DNA from: Roseovarius arcticus
Lineage (GTDB): Bacteria; Pseudomonadota; Alphaproteobacteria; Rhodobacterales; Rhodobacteraceae
Reading direction: 5' to 3'
DNA: 64,000 bases
NCBI RefSeq assembly: GCF_006125015.1
Contig: NZ_SZZN01000001.1
Location: 2,108,001 to 2,172,000 of the forward strand
The translations under genes were made by a program, and so were the position numbers. This document shows positions 18,928-29,151 of the stretch, piece by piece (the stretch's first letter is position 1; each line of letters begins with the position of its first letter). The notes under the pieces were generated by a model. That model saw only the letters and a program-made list of their open reading frames with translations, made no database searches and was not told the DNA's origin.

Positions 18928-19776
18928 CTATTCTGGGTCGCCGCTCGTTTCGCCCAGCGACAGGGTATGCGTACGTAGCCATGTCATAAATCCGCGCGGA
19001 TCGCTCTGCAGCATTTCCATCCGCTCGTCCGATACCGGCGCGCCCACGACAGGCCGCTGGGGCCGGTTGCAGCTGTGCACAACCTCATGCAGCAGCAGCC
19101 CCTGCCGCAAAGTTGGCGAAATGCGATTGGCGACTTGGTACCAGCGGCTATTGGAGCCGGGAAAGAAGATCGGAACCACCTTTGCCCCCGAGCGGCGGAT
19201 CATCTGGGCGGTAAAGACATTCCACTCCCGCTCAACCGCCGGACCGAACATCGTATCTGACGACGCGACCACGCCCGACGGAAAGACGCTGATCAGCCCG
19301 CCCTCCTTGAGGTGGGTCATGGCGCTCGCGCGCATTTCCACCGATTTTCGCTGCGCGTCAGGCTCATGCGGGAAAGGCACGGGGATCATATAGCTTGCCG
19401 CGACCTCGTCGATGCCGGTCAGCAAGGCGCGGGTCAGGATCTTGTAATCGGTCCGGCGGCGGCCAATCAAATCGGCCAAGATCATCCCATCAACAAGGCC
19501 ATGAGGATGGTTCGCCACGGCAACGACCGGGCCGTCCAGGGGGATATTCTCCAACTGCGCGTCAGGCGTCAGCAGATCAATCCCCATCGTGTCGAGGGAT
19601 GCACGCCAAAACGGCTGGCCCGTGGGGGCGCCGCGCCGCTCAAAATCGCGGATCATGCGGATAATCGACAGCTTGCCCGTCATCCATTCGATCCCGCGAA
19701 TGACGGCGGCTGTCAGCGGCGCATCAAATGAGTTGCTATAGGTCAGACTGCGGCGATCATACTTGGGAAAGACCAT
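18928..19776 (-). CDS. lysophospholipid acyltransferase-like protein
   Basis: A 282-residue protein of the glycerol-3-phosphate/lysophosphatidate acyltransferase superfamily. The first acyltransferase block reads NHPHGLVDG, the following blocks include IPVPFP and an [12 protein letters not shown] segment that corresponds to the substrate-binding FPSG/FPEG box, and VVPIFFPG is the fourth. It probably acylates a lipid at the inner membrane; the acceptor is unknown. ATG 19776 with AGGAAAG upstream is preferred to a TTG at 19878. It follows the HPr gene on the same strand with a gap of 126 nt, so it may belong to the phosphotransferase operon. Confidence 0.82.
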   Translation of the reverse strand: MVFPKYDRRSLTYSNSFDAPLTAAVIRGIEWMTGKLSIIRMIRDFERRGAPTGQPFWRASLDTMGIDLLTPDAQLENIPLDGPVVAVANHPHGLVDGMILADLIGRRRTDYKILTRALLTGIDEVAASYMIPVPFPHEPDAQRKSVEMRASAMTHLKEGGLISVFPSGVVASSDTMFGPAVEREWNVFTAQMIRRSGAKVVPIFFPGSNSRWYQVANRISPTLRQGLLLHEVVHSCNRPQRPVVGAPVSDERMEMLQSDPRGFMTWLRTHTLSLGETSGDPE

Positions 19777-19902
19777 CGTCTTTCCTGCGCCAGCGGGCGT
19801 GCGATCACCTACATCCCCAGCCGGGGATGCAAGATCGCCGTCGTCACGTCGCTCGATTGCCAACTTGGACCATTCCAATCCGTGCTTAGCGCGCAGCGCG
19901 CG

Positions 19903-20181
19903 CTACATGTCTTCGCCGAACTTCGCCGCCACAAGAGCAGCCACGGCATCGGCTAGCGCGCTAGCGTCCGGGCCGCGCGTTTCGACGTCAATAGTGGTTC
20001 CCATCGCGGCTGCCAACATCAAAAGGCCCATTATGCTGTCGCCACTGGCCGACTGACCGTCATGCGATACCTCGGCAGTGGCGTCGAACCCCTCAACCAC
20101 TTCGACCAACTTGGCCGAGGCGCGCGCATGCAGGCCCTTGACGTTCACGATCTTCAGCTTGCGCGTCACTGGTGCTGACAT
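19903..20181 (-). CDS. ptsH: phosphocarrier protein HPr
   Basis: A 92-residue phosphocarrier. The active-site His is in KGLHARASAK and the regulatory Ser (Ser46 equivalent) in SGDSIMGLLML, so both the EI/EII phosphotransfer site and the HPr-kinase site are kept. It receives phosphate from EI (not in this window) and is the target of HprK encoded three genes upstream. The start at 20181 is 4 nt behind the EIIA gene. It works with EIIA in a regulatory rather than sugar-transporting PTS. Confidence 0.95.
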   Translation of the reverse strand: MSAPVTRKLKIVNVKGLHARASAKLVEVVEGFDATAEVSHDGQSASGDSIMGLLMLAAAMGTTIDVETRGPDASALADAVAALVAAKFGEDM

Positions 20182-20185
20182 AAAT

Positions 20186-20581
20186 TCAATCTTCCACTGA
20201 AATGTTTTGGCTGTCGATGTACTTGCGCGCCGCATAAAGCGCATCACGCACCGCATCCGGCAGCGCCTTGTCCCGGCTTTTGGCCAGCTTGATCAGCATC
20301 GGAAGGTTCGCGCCATAAAGCATCCGTCGATCCCCGCTGCGGCACGCTGGCAGCGACAAGTTCGACGGCGATCCGCCGAACATGTCGGTCACGACAGCGA
20401 CACCAGCACCGCGATCAACCTCGCAGGCTGCGCGGCTGATCTCATCGGCCTTTGCCTCGCGGTCGTCGTCGGTATTGACGGAAATTGCGCGAATACCTTG
20501 CTGGGGCCCGACGACGTGCTCAATCGCGGCCAGATACTCTCGCGCGAGGCCCCCGTGGGCGACTATGACGATCCCGATCAA
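20186..20581 (-). CDS. PTS EIIA component, mannose family
   Basis: A 131-residue EIIA-Man-type domain. The phosphorylated His is in IVIVAHGGLA near the N-terminus, and VVTDMFGGSPSN is the second conserved block. No EIIB, EIIC or EIID partner is nearby, so it is likely a regulatory phosphoacceptor, as in other alphaproteobacteria. The start codon is TTG; no ATG fits the conserved N-terminus. It lies between rapZ and HPr. Confidence 0.93.
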   Translation of the reverse strand: MIGIVIVAHGGLAREYLAAIEHVVGPQQGIRAISVNTDDDREAKADEISRAACEVDRGAGVAVVTDMFGGSPSNLSLPACRSGDRRMLYGANLPMLIKLAKSRDKALPDAVRDALYAARKYIDSQNISVED

Positions 20582-20611
20582 AGCCTTGAATTCCTCATCT
20601 GTCAGTGCCTG

Positions 20612-21532
20612 TCATGGCGCGGACGCGCGGCTTGCGCGCAACTCTAACTCACGGTGTCTAATTGACACCTGCCAGCCCCCTTCTGCAAGGGTCCGGGCTA
20701 AAGATTCCGCCATCGCAACCGACCGATGCTGCCCGCCGGTACAGCCTAGCGCAATCGACAGGTATGATTTCCCCTCCGTCTCGTAGGCGGGGAGTAAAAG
20801 CTGGACCATTTCCGACAGTTGCTTCTGAAACGTCACGAACCGCGCGTCGCTCGCAATGAACGCCGCCACATCAGGATCGCGCCCGTCACGCGCGCGCAGC
20901 TCTGGTTCCCAATAAGGGTTTCGCAGAAAACGGCAGTCCAGAACCATATCGACCCCGCGCGGCAAACCACGCTTGTATGAAAATGAGTGGACCGACACAG
21001 CCATTCGCCCTGCTACACCCGGCACGGCCCACTGCTCCAACTCGGTGCGCAGCTCTTGGGGGCTTAGCTCGGAGGTGTCGATCAAAATGTCGGCGCGGGC
21101 GCGCACCTCGCGCAGCATGTCCAGCTCGCGCGCGATGCCAATCCGCGCGCTTTCGGTGGGTGCCAGTGGATGGCGTCGCCGCGTTTCGGAAAAACGGCGC
21201 TCTAACACTTCGGGGCTGCAATCCACAAACAGCAGTTGCACCGGGCGGTCGCTGAGCGTGCTTAAGTGGTCCACCGCATCGATGAGCGCCTCGGCGGAAA
21301 ACTCGCGATTGCGAGGGTCAACGCCAAGCGCCATAGGGCGTTCGGGCGCGTTCTCCGCACCGGGCGGCGCGCTTAGCAGTCTGGGCAGCAGGCTGAGCGG
21401 TAAGTTATCAATCGCTTCATAGCCCAAATCCTCCAGTGCGCGGATCGCGGTGCTGCGCCCTGCGCCGGATGGCCCTGTGACCAGTATCAAAGGCGGCGGG
21501 GCGGGCAGGTTTTTCGAGTGGAGATTTGTCAC
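20612..21532 (-). CDS. rapZ: RapZ/YvcJ-family nucleotide-binding protein
   Basis: A 306-residue P-loop protein with Walker A GPSGAGRST near the N-terminus and a C-terminal domain containing GCTGGQHRSVAMAE. In E. coli RapZ guides RNase E to the GlmZ small RNA; in alphaproteobacteria the role is not settled but the gene typically sits with hprK and HPr, as here. The start is GTG 21532 with GGAG 7 nt upstream. Confidence 0.93.
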   Translation of the reverse strand: MTNLHSKNLPAPPPLILVTGPSGAGRSTAIRALEDLGYEAIDNLPLSLLPRLLSAPPGAENAPERPMALGVDPRNREFSAEALIDAVDHLSTLSDRPVQLLFVDCSPEVLERRFSETRRRHPLAPTESARIGIARELDMLREVRARADILIDTSELSPQELRTELEQWAVPGVAGRMAVSVHSFSYKRGLPRGVDMVLDCRFLRNPYWEPELRARDGRDPDVAAFIASDARFVTFQKQLSEMVQLLLPAYETEGKSYLSIALGCTGGQHRSVAMAESLARTLAEGGWQVSIRHRELELRASRASAP

Positions 21533-21558
21533 GTCATAGCTCCGTTCGGGTGTCCGCC

Positions 21559-21978
21559 TCAGGCGCGGCGCCCGTATTTGACATAAAATAGGATCGCCGC
21601 CGGCAAATGGGCAGCGTCATTTCCCCGCACTAATGGCAACGCTCGGCCCAGCAGTACCCCTTCTTCCCACAAGGGCAAGCGGTCCGCCACGGGTCCGTCC
21701 ATATCTACGATCAAAGCGGCGGGTGTTGGTCCCGCCGTAGGTGAATTTAGAATGCCGACCCCGCGTGCCTCAATCTGGCCGCGAATGGTATCAGGCGCAT
21801 CAAGAAAGACATCGCCCCCGTCCAGGCTGGCACGGGTCCTGTCATCTGCGATCAGAACTCCGCCAAGCGCCATTAACTGCAACCCAAGCGATGACTTACC
21901 ACTGCCAGACGCACCCCGGATCAACACCCCGCGGCCGTCTATCTCAATGCTTGTCGCGTGCAATACCTGTGCCTGCAC
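21559..21978 (-). CDS. hprK: HPr kinase/phosphorylase, short alphaproteobacterial form
   Basis: About 139 residues, corresponding only to the C-terminal kinase domain of Firmicute HprK. It has Walker A RGASGSGKSS and an LIADDRT segment matching the catalytic Asp region. It phosphorylates HPr on Ser and may remove the phosphate. The start is uncertain: GTG 21978 (5 nt behind the chvG stop) is annotated, while TTG 21963 has better ribosome-binding spacing and an ATG further out would overlap chvG by 59 nt. Confidence 0.9.
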   Translation of the reverse strand: MQAQVLHATSIEIDGRGVLIRGASGSGKSSLGLQLMALGGVLIADDRTRASLDGGDVFLDAPDTIRGQIEARGVGILNSPTAGPTPAALIVDMDGPVADRLPLWEEGVLLGRALPLVRGNDAAHLPAAILFYVKYGRRA

Positions 21979-21982
21979 GTCC

Positions 21983-23692
21983 TTAGACCGGCAGGCCGAC
22001 GACGAACCGAGCGCCCAGTGGGTCGGACGTGATATCTGCATCTGTCGGGCGGATGTTTTCAGCCCAGATCACGCCGCCGTGCGCCTCGACGATCTGTTTG
22101 GAAATCGCAAGGCCAAGGCCAGAATTATTGCCGAAATCACTGGCATCGCGCTGCGAGTAGAAGCGCTGGAAAATTTTGGTCAGAGCTTGATCGGGGATGC
22201 CGGGGCCGGTATCCTCAACCACGATCAGCACCCGGTTCTCGCGGCGGCGCGCCCACAGACGAATTGCATCGCCATCTTCGCAAAAGCTGGTGGCGTTCGA
22301 AATAAGGTTGACGAAAACCTGCGCGAGGCGCGCTTCAAGCCCGTTGATTACGATGGGCTTGTCAGGAAAATCAGTGATGAACTCGATGCCTTTCTCGCCG
22401 GCCTGTTCACCTAAATACTGGCCCAGATTGCGCATCATGCTAAGCAAGTCGAAGGATTCCTCCTCCTCTTTGACCAACTCGCTGTCGAGGCGCGACGCAT
22501 TGGAGATATCGCTGACCAGTCGGTCGAGGCGGCGGACATCGTGCTCAATGACTTCCAAAAGCTTTTCGCGCTGATCCTCACGCTTGGCCACACGCATCGT
22601 TCCGACCGCGCTGCGCAAACTGGCAAGCGGGTTCTTGATCTCGTGGGCAACATCTGCGGCAAACTGCTCGTTTCCGTCAATTCGGTTATAGAGCGCGGCG
22701 ACCATACCGCGCAGAGCGCCTGAGAGGCGTCCGATCTCGTCAGGGCGTGCTGTCAGGTCGGGAATACGAATGCGGCCCGCGCCTTGGCTGCGCCGATTGC
22801 GTGCGCCGCCAATTTCCGCGGCGGCAGCCAAATCTGCTAGGGGATGTGCGATCGTCGATGCCAAAATCAGGCTCAGACCGATCGACACAAGCGTCGCAAT
22901 AATGAACATCTGCAACACGCGCTCATGCTCGGACATCACCAGGTTGTCGATCTCGCCACTTGCGCTGACCATCGCGACGACAGCGACAGGCGATCCGCCC
23001 TGCATAATCGGCGTCGCAACGGCGAAAACGGCGCCGCCGTCAACCTCGCCGGTCATGACTTGCGTGCCTAGTTTTATCGCGCCTGCGACCTGACTACGCG
23101 CCAGTTCCTCGATATTGGGCGCATCGACGTCGCTTTTGGATGTGAACGGCGTCGAGAGCCATTTCCAAAAGCGCGTCAGCGCGTCTGTGATTACAGTTGG
23201 CTTCCGGCGCGTATCGTCGCCGGGGCGGGTCGCGGCGCCGGTGATCTGGCCCGCTAATGTTCCGTTCGTGTCAAAGACGAACACTTCGGCGCCGTCCTGC
23301 ACACTCAGCGCATCTAGCGTCGCCACCACATCAATTCCGTCGCCCGTCACGATGTTTACTGGCGATTGTGCGGGCATCTGCACTTCAAACACGTTGGCCA
23401 CCAGTTCGGCCTCGCCGACCAAGCCGCTCATGCGCTGCAGCGCCAAGCCATCGCGCGATGCGTTTAGATAAAGAATTCCGGCAACGAGGATGTTGAGCGC
23501 GATTAGATTGAAGATGATAATTTTGCGTGTCAGAGGCGACTCGCGCAGGGAAAAGAAGCCGCGCCGCGCCCTGCGTGCACGCACCTCATCCTCGACCACG
23601 CTATCGGGTGCGACAAAATCGTCACCCAGGACCACATCACCATCCCGTCCCGGTCCCGCGTCCCGCACGCTTATCCCCTCGGCCAGCGTCAT
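21983..23692 (-). CDS. chvG: sensor histidine kinase ChvG/ExoS type
   Basis: A 569-residue membrane histidine kinase. It has an N-terminal cytoplasmic tail, a first membrane segment near residues 57-77, a periplasmic sensor of about 190 residues, a second membrane segment near 265-285, HAMP, the H-box FAADVAHEIKNPLASL, then N-box NLISNATSF and G-boxes DTGPGIPD and GLGLAISKQ. ChvG responds to acid or envelope state in Agrobacterium and Sinorhizobium. It is 2 nt behind chvI and directly upstream of hprK, which ties the sensor to the phosphotransferase genes. Confidence 0.94.
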   Translation of the reverse strand: MTLAEGISVRDAGPGRDGDVVLGDDFVAPDSVVEDEVRARRARRGFFSLRESPLTRKIIIFNLIALNILVAGILYLNASRDGLALQRMSGLVGEAELVANVFEVQMPAQSPVNIVTGDGIDVVATLDALSVQDGAEVFVFDTNGTLAGQITGAATRPGDDTRRKPTVITDALTRFWKWLSTPFTSKSDVDAPNIEELARSQVAGAIKLGTQVMTGEVDGGAVFAVATPIMQGGSPVAVVAMVSASGEIDNLVMSEHERVLQMFIIATLVSIGLSLILASTIAHPLADLAAAAEIGGARNRRSQGAGRIRIPDLTARPDEIGRLSGALRGMVAALYNRIDGNEQFAADVAHEIKNPLASLRSAVGTMRVAKREDQREKLLEVIEHDVRRLDRLVSDISNASRLDSELVKEEEESFDLLSMMRNLGQYLGEQAGEKGIEFITDFPDKPIVINGLEARLAQVFVNLISNATSFCEDGDAIRLWARRRENRVLIVVEDTGPGIPDQALTKIFQRFYSQRDASDFGNNSGLGLAISKQIVEAHGGVIWAENIRPTDADITSDPLGARFVVGLPV

Positions 23693-23694
23693 AC

Positions 23695-24399
23695 TTATTC
23701 TTCGTTATATCTGTAGCCGATCCCGTAGAGCGTCTCAATCGCCGAGAATTCGGTGTCGACCTGGCGCAACTTCTTGCGCAAACGCTTGATATGGCTGTCG
23801 ATGGTGCGGTCGTCGACATAAACCTGATCGTCGTAGGCTACGTCCATCAACTGATCCCGGCTCTTGACGAAGCCAGGGCGCTGCGCGAGCGCCTGAAGCA
23901 GCAGGAATTCGGTCACAGTCAGCGACACGTCCGCGCCCTTCCACGTTACCGCGTGGCGCAGTGGATCCATCCGCAACTCGCCCCGGTCGATAACCTTGCC
24001 ATCTTCCGCGTCGGCGGGCGATATGTTTCCGTCCAATGCGTCTTGGCGGCGCAGAAGTGCGCGAATGCGTTCAACCAAAAGACGCTGGGAAAATGGTTTT
24101 TTCACATAATCATCGGCGCCCATTCGAAGGCCTAGAACCTCGTCGATCTCATCGTCTTTGGAGGTGAGAAAAATCACTGGCATCTGCGATTTCTGGCGCA
24201 GTCGTTGCAGCAGGTCCATCCCGTCCATGCGCGGCATTTTAATGTCTAGCACAGCCATATCGGGTAACTTTTTCGAAAAAGCATCCAACGCTTGCTGGCC
24301 GTCATTATAAGTCTCAACCTCAAAGCCTTCTGCTTCGAGGGTCATGGATACGGATGTCAGAATATTCCTGTCATCGTCCACAAGGGCGATTTTGGACAT
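23695..24399 (-). CDS. chvI: response regulator ChvI type (OmpR family)
   Basis: A 234-residue two-domain regulator. The receiver has the acidic pair in LVDDDR, the phosphoacceptor Asp in AVLDIKMP, Thr in FLTSKDD and Lys in YVKKPF. The C-terminal winged helix has the OmpR-type recognition region [17 protein letters not shown]. The ATG at 24399 is preferred to a start 24 nt upstream. Partner kinase is the adjacent chvG. In relatives this pair controls exopolysaccharide, envelope and central-carbon genes including the neighbouring pckA. Confidence 0.95.
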   Translation of the reverse strand: MSKIALVDDDRNILTSVSMTLEAEGFEVETYNDGQQALDAFSKKLPDMAVLDIKMPRMDGMDLLQRLRQKSQMPVIFLTSKDDEIDEVLGLRMGADDYVKKPFSQRLLVERIRALLRRQDALDGNISPADAEDGKVIDRGELRMDPLRHAVTWKGADVSLTVTEFLLLQALAQRPGFVKSRDQLMDVAYDDQVYVDDRTIDSHIKRLRKKLRQVDTEFSAIETLYGIGYRYNEE

Positions 24400-24552
24400 G
24401 TCGTCATTCCTTGTACTGCTCAAATTGCCTGATTTTTTTCATTACTATGGTCTTGTTTTCCCGCCGCGATCAATCCCAATTCGCGAATCACCGGGAATTG
24501 CACCCTATCTGAGGCCGATTTGCATAACGAATGGCTAATATGACTCACATTG

Positions 24553-24642
24553 TTGCGCAGCATTGTCCTAATTCAGGCGACGTTCGGCCAATGGCCACGC
24601 TGATTGCGCTAACTTCAAGCTGGTTGCGCTAACGAGGCGCAA
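24553..24642. promoter_or_regulatory. TTGCGC repeat cluster in the chvI-pckA intergenic region
   Basis: The 359-nt divergent region holds an exact 10-nt direct repeat, TTGCGCTAAC, at 24604-24613 and 24624-24633, start to start 20 nt (about two helical turns). The second copy also forms an inverted repeat with GCGCAA at 24637-24642. A further TTGCGCA lies at 24553. The spacing suggests cooperative binding of a repressor or activator of pckA; the protein is not identified. Confidence 0.45.
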
Positions 24643-24758
24643 GCTGCCTGTTCAAGCCCCGAAACGCCATGGTAAGAGGCCCGCGTGCTGTCGCGCGGCG
24701 CCTGCGCAAGCGAAACGCCACTAGCAAGCATCGACAAGATATTCGGAGAGAGATTGTC

Positions 24759-26357
<1,599 letters not shown>

Positions 26358-26382
26358 GGCTGCAAGTCGCTGAAAGTTAAAG

Positions 26383-26408
26383 GCGCGCCAGTTTGGTGCG
26401 CTTTTTTT
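26383..26408 (+). terminator. Rho-independent terminator of pckA
   Basis: A 7-bp stem GCGCGCC / GGTGCGC (one G-T wobble) with a 5-nt loop, followed by seven T, starting 25 nt after the pckA stop. Confidence 0.85.
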
Positions 26409-26539
26409 CTGGATCGTCGAAGTTCGCGGGTCTGCACCGGACCCCCGTATGCCTCACGCAAAAATAAAGTGCAGCTATCGCATCTTCTTCTTGCCCAAAA
26501 TATCCCCGCCGGAGGCAGAAGGTTCTTTTGGCGCGGCGA

Positions 26540-26872
26540 CTATCCCAGCAGGTACAGCATCAGGTAGAGCGCCGCCGCCCCCGAGAGGATCGCGGCCAGT
26601 ACGTTGCGCGTCACCAGCCCTGCGATGATCGTGACCCCCGCGGCAATGAGGCGCGGCGCATCCAACGCGCCCCCGGTGGCGGGCGGCCACATTACCATCG
26701 GTGCAACGAGGCCCGGCAGAACCGCGACAGCCGTATAGCGCAGATGGCGCAGCACCCAAGGCGGCATGGGGCGGTCGCCGATGATCCCCAGAAAGACGAA
26801 CCGCAGGGCAAAGCTGCCAAGCCCAAGTCCGATCAGCACGATCCAGATGTCCAGCGTTGCGACATCCCTCAT
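26540..26872 (-). CDS. azlD: AzlD-type branched-chain amino acid transport subunit
   Basis: A 110-residue inner-membrane protein with about four membrane segments. It has the family pattern LRFVFLGIIGDRPMPPWVLRHLRYTAVAVLPGLVAP in its first half. AzlD pairs with AzlC, encoded just upstream with overlapping ends, to export branched-chain amino acids. Start ATG 26872 overlaps the azlC stop by 4 nt. Confidence 0.88.
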   Translation of the reverse strand: MRDVATLDIWIVLIGLGLGSFALRFVFLGIIGDRPMPPWVLRHLRYTAVAVLPGLVAPMVMWPPATGGALDAPRLIAAGVTIIAGLVTRNVLAAILSGAAALYLMLYLLG

Positions 26873-27585
26873 GTGGCTGCCCCCCGGCGCGCTATCCACA
26901 GTTCGACCTGCGCGCCAGCCATCATGCCCGCGGCCCCCGCAACCAGCAAGCCCATGCTGTAGGGAACAAACGCCAGCGCCAGCGAAACGATGATTGATAC
27001 CAGTGCCGCGACCACATGCGCGCCAGTGCGCAGCATCGGCGCTATCATCGCCAAAAACGTGATCGGCACCGCGAAATCCAATGCGAATTCAGGCGGGATC
27101 GCATTACCCACCATCGCGCCGACGACGGTAAAGGTCAGCCATAGCGGAAATAGCGGTGTCACCGCGCCAAAGTAGAAAGCCAGCTTTTGCGGCACGCCCC
27201 ATTCCGGATGACGCTCGTATTCGAGGATTGCGCTGGCGTAGGCCTGATCGACCATGAGGTAGGCCACCAGTGCCCGCTTCCCCAGTGGCGCGCGGCCTAA
27301 ATGAGGCGTCAGGGACGCTGAATACATCGCCATGCGCAGATTGACTGCCAACGCGGTCGCGACGATGATCAGCGTCGGCGCGTGCTCTGACAGCAATTGG
27401 ACGGCGGTGAACTGCGCGGCGCCCGCGACCACGAGGGCGGAATAGGCGAACGTCTCGATCACGGTAAATCCTGCCTCGGTTGCCACCACACCAAAGAGCA
27501 GCGCGAAAGGCACCAAGACCAGGATGAAAGGCGCGCCTGCGCGCACGCCTTGCCAGTAGGTGGATTTGGTGGTTTGTGTTGCCAT
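26869..27585 (-). CDS. azlC: AzlC family permease
   Basis: A 238-residue inner-membrane permease with about six to seven segments; characteristic blocks are PFALLFGVVATEAGF and AALVVAGAAQFTAVQLL. It should form a two-component branched-chain amino acid exporter with AzlD. ATG 27585 is used; an upstream extension of 19 residues would run into the fdhD promoter. Divergent from fdhD. No AzlB or Lrp-type regulator is nearby. Confidence 0.9.
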   Translation of the reverse strand: MATQTTKSTYWQGVRAGAPFILVLVPFALLFGVVATEAGFTVIETFAYSALVVAGAAQFTAVQLLSEHAPTLIIVATALAVNLRMAMYSASLTPHLGRAPLGKRALVAYLMVDQAYASAILEYERHPEWGVPQKLAFYFGAVTPLFPLWLTFTVVGAMVGNAIPPEFALDFAVPITFLAMIAPMLRTGAHVVAALVSIIVSLALAFVPYSMGLLVAGAAGMMAGAQVELWIARRGAAT

Positions 27586-27652
27586 GATGCGCCAGCCTGT
27601 CCGAGAATTATCGCCTCTTTTCGGACCTATCGGCCCCGCCAAGGAGATGCAA

Positions 27653-28552
27653 TTGCCCCCCGATCCTGAGCATGGTTATATCATCGCCCCCCAGCCGGAT
27701 GCACCGGGCCTGACACGTGCCGTTACCGGCACCGATCACTTGGGCCAGGCCCAGACGATCCGCGTTGTTGAGGAGCGCCCGTTGACAATATTTCTCAACG
27801 GGCAGGAAATCGTCACCGCGATGACTATCGGCGACTATCCCGAATACCTCGCTCTCGGCTTTCTGCGCAATCAGGGGATGCTAAAGGATGGCGAGACCGT
27901 GCTGCGGGTCGATTATGACGATGAGCTGGAGACGGTCGTCGTGCGCACCGATGGCAGCACCACCTATGAGGACAAACTGCAGAAGAAAACCCGCACAAGC
28001 GGCTGCGCTGTCGGCACTGTCTTTGGCGACATGATGGAGGGGCTTGAAGGGCTGGTGCTACCGGATGCGCAAGTTCGCACCTCGGACATCTACGCCCTAG
28101 CGCACAAGATCAACACGACCCCGTCGCTTTATCTGACCGCCGGAGCGATCCATGGCACGGTTCTATGCGAAGGGCCTCGCCCGCTGGTTTATATGGAGGA
28201 TGTCGGACGCCATAACGCTGTCGACAAGATTGCCGGGTGGATGCTGTCAACAAAGACGGGACCTGAGGGCAAGATGCTTTATACCACCGGGCGGCTGACC
28301 TCCGAGATGGTGATCAAGACGGCTCTGATGGGGATTCCGGTGCTGGCCTCGCGCTCGGGCTTTACCGCGTGGGGGGTTGAGATCGCGCAACAAGTTGGCC
28401 TGACCCTGATCGGGCGGATGCGCGGTCAGCGCTTTGTCTGCCTTTCGGGCGAAGAGCGGCTGGTGCGCGACGCCAACCCGGCGGACGTGGCCGAAGAAGA
28501 TGGCAAGCACCGCCGCAAAAGCGGGCGCGCCGACGCGGAGCGCGAAACATGA
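27653..28552 (+). CDS. fdhD: formate dehydrogenase accessory sulfurtransferase
   Basis: Transfers sulfur from cysteine desulfurase to the molybdenum cofactor of formate dehydrogenases. About 299 residues with the core blocks EYLALGFLRNQGM, KTRTSGCAVGTVFGD, YMEDVGRHNAVDK and GRLTSEMVIK. The catalytic loop reads CAVG, so the second Cys of the CxxC described for E. coli FdhD is replaced by Gly. AAGGAG at 27641-27646 is adjacent to an ATG at 27647, but has good spacing to TTG 27653, so TTG is chosen. No formate dehydrogenase structural gene is in the window. Confidence 0.92.
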   Translation: MPPDPEHGYIIAPQPDAPGLTRAVTGTDHLGQAQTIRVVEERPLTIFLNGQEIVTAMTIGDYPEYLALGFLRNQGMLKDGETVLRVDYDDELETVVVRTDGSTTYEDKLQKKTRTSGCAVGTVFGDMMEGLEGLVLPDAQVRTSDIYALAHKINTTPSLYLTAGAIHGTVLCEGPRPLVYMEDVGRHNAVDKIAGWMLSTKTGPEGKMLYTTGRLTSEMVIKTALMGIPVLASRSGFTAWGVEIAQQVGLTLIGRMRGQRFVCLSGEERLVRDANPADVAEEDGKHRRKSGRADAERET

Positions 28553-29151
28553 ATCAGCCCGTCGCAATCATCCTCGCGGGAGGCCGCGCAACCCGGATGG
28601 GCGGCGGTGATAAGGGGCTGCTGCGATTGGGCGACACCACGCTACTGGCCCATGTGATCGAGCGGATTCAGCCACAGGTGGCAAGCGCGGCGCTAAATGC
28701 CAACGGCAATCCGGCTAGGCTGACGCAGTTCGGCCTTCCCGTTCTGGCCGATCCGATCGAGGGGTTTGTTGGCCCACTAGCGGGTGTGCTGGCGGGCCTC
28801 GACTGGGCGGCTGAGCGGGGCGCGGACAGTGTTGTGTCCGTTGCTGCCGACACGCCGTTTTTTCCCTGCGATCTGGTGCCTCGCCTGCTGCTGGCAGCAG
28901 AGGGGATGCAGGCGCCGTTAGCGCTGGTCGCCACGCCAGACGGGCGCCACCCCACGTTCGGTCTTTGGCCGGTATCGCTGCGCGATGACCTGCGCGCGGC
29001 GCTTGCGGGCGGCCTGCGCAAAGTGGTGCAATGGACCGATGCGCATGAGGCGCAGACGGCCATGTTCGACGGTGCAGGCGATCCCTTTTTCAACGTCAAC
29101 ACACCTGAGGATCTGGTGCGTGCACAGGCAATCTGGGACGCGCAAAAATGA
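28549..29151 (+). CDS. mobA: molybdenum cofactor guanylyltransferase
   Basis: Joins GMP to Mo-molybdopterin to make the MGD cofactor used by DMSO-reductase-type enzymes. The 200 residues begin with the nucleotidyltransferase signature ILAGGRATRMGGGDKGLL, with the conserved AADTPFFP Asp in the middle and FFNVNTPEDL at the end. The start overlaps the fdhD stop by 4 nt and the stop overlaps the mobB start, so the cofactor genes are coupled. Confidence 0.96.
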   Translation: MNQPVAIILAGGRATRMGGGDKGLLRLGDTTLLAHVIERIQPQVASAALNANGNPARLTQFGLPVLADPIEGFVGPLAGVLAGLDWAAERGADSVVSVAADTPFFPCDLVPRLLLAAEGMQAPLALVATPDGRHPTFGLWPVSLRDDLRAALAGGLRKVVQWTDAHEAQTAMFDGAGDPFFNVNTPEDLVRAQAIWDAQK

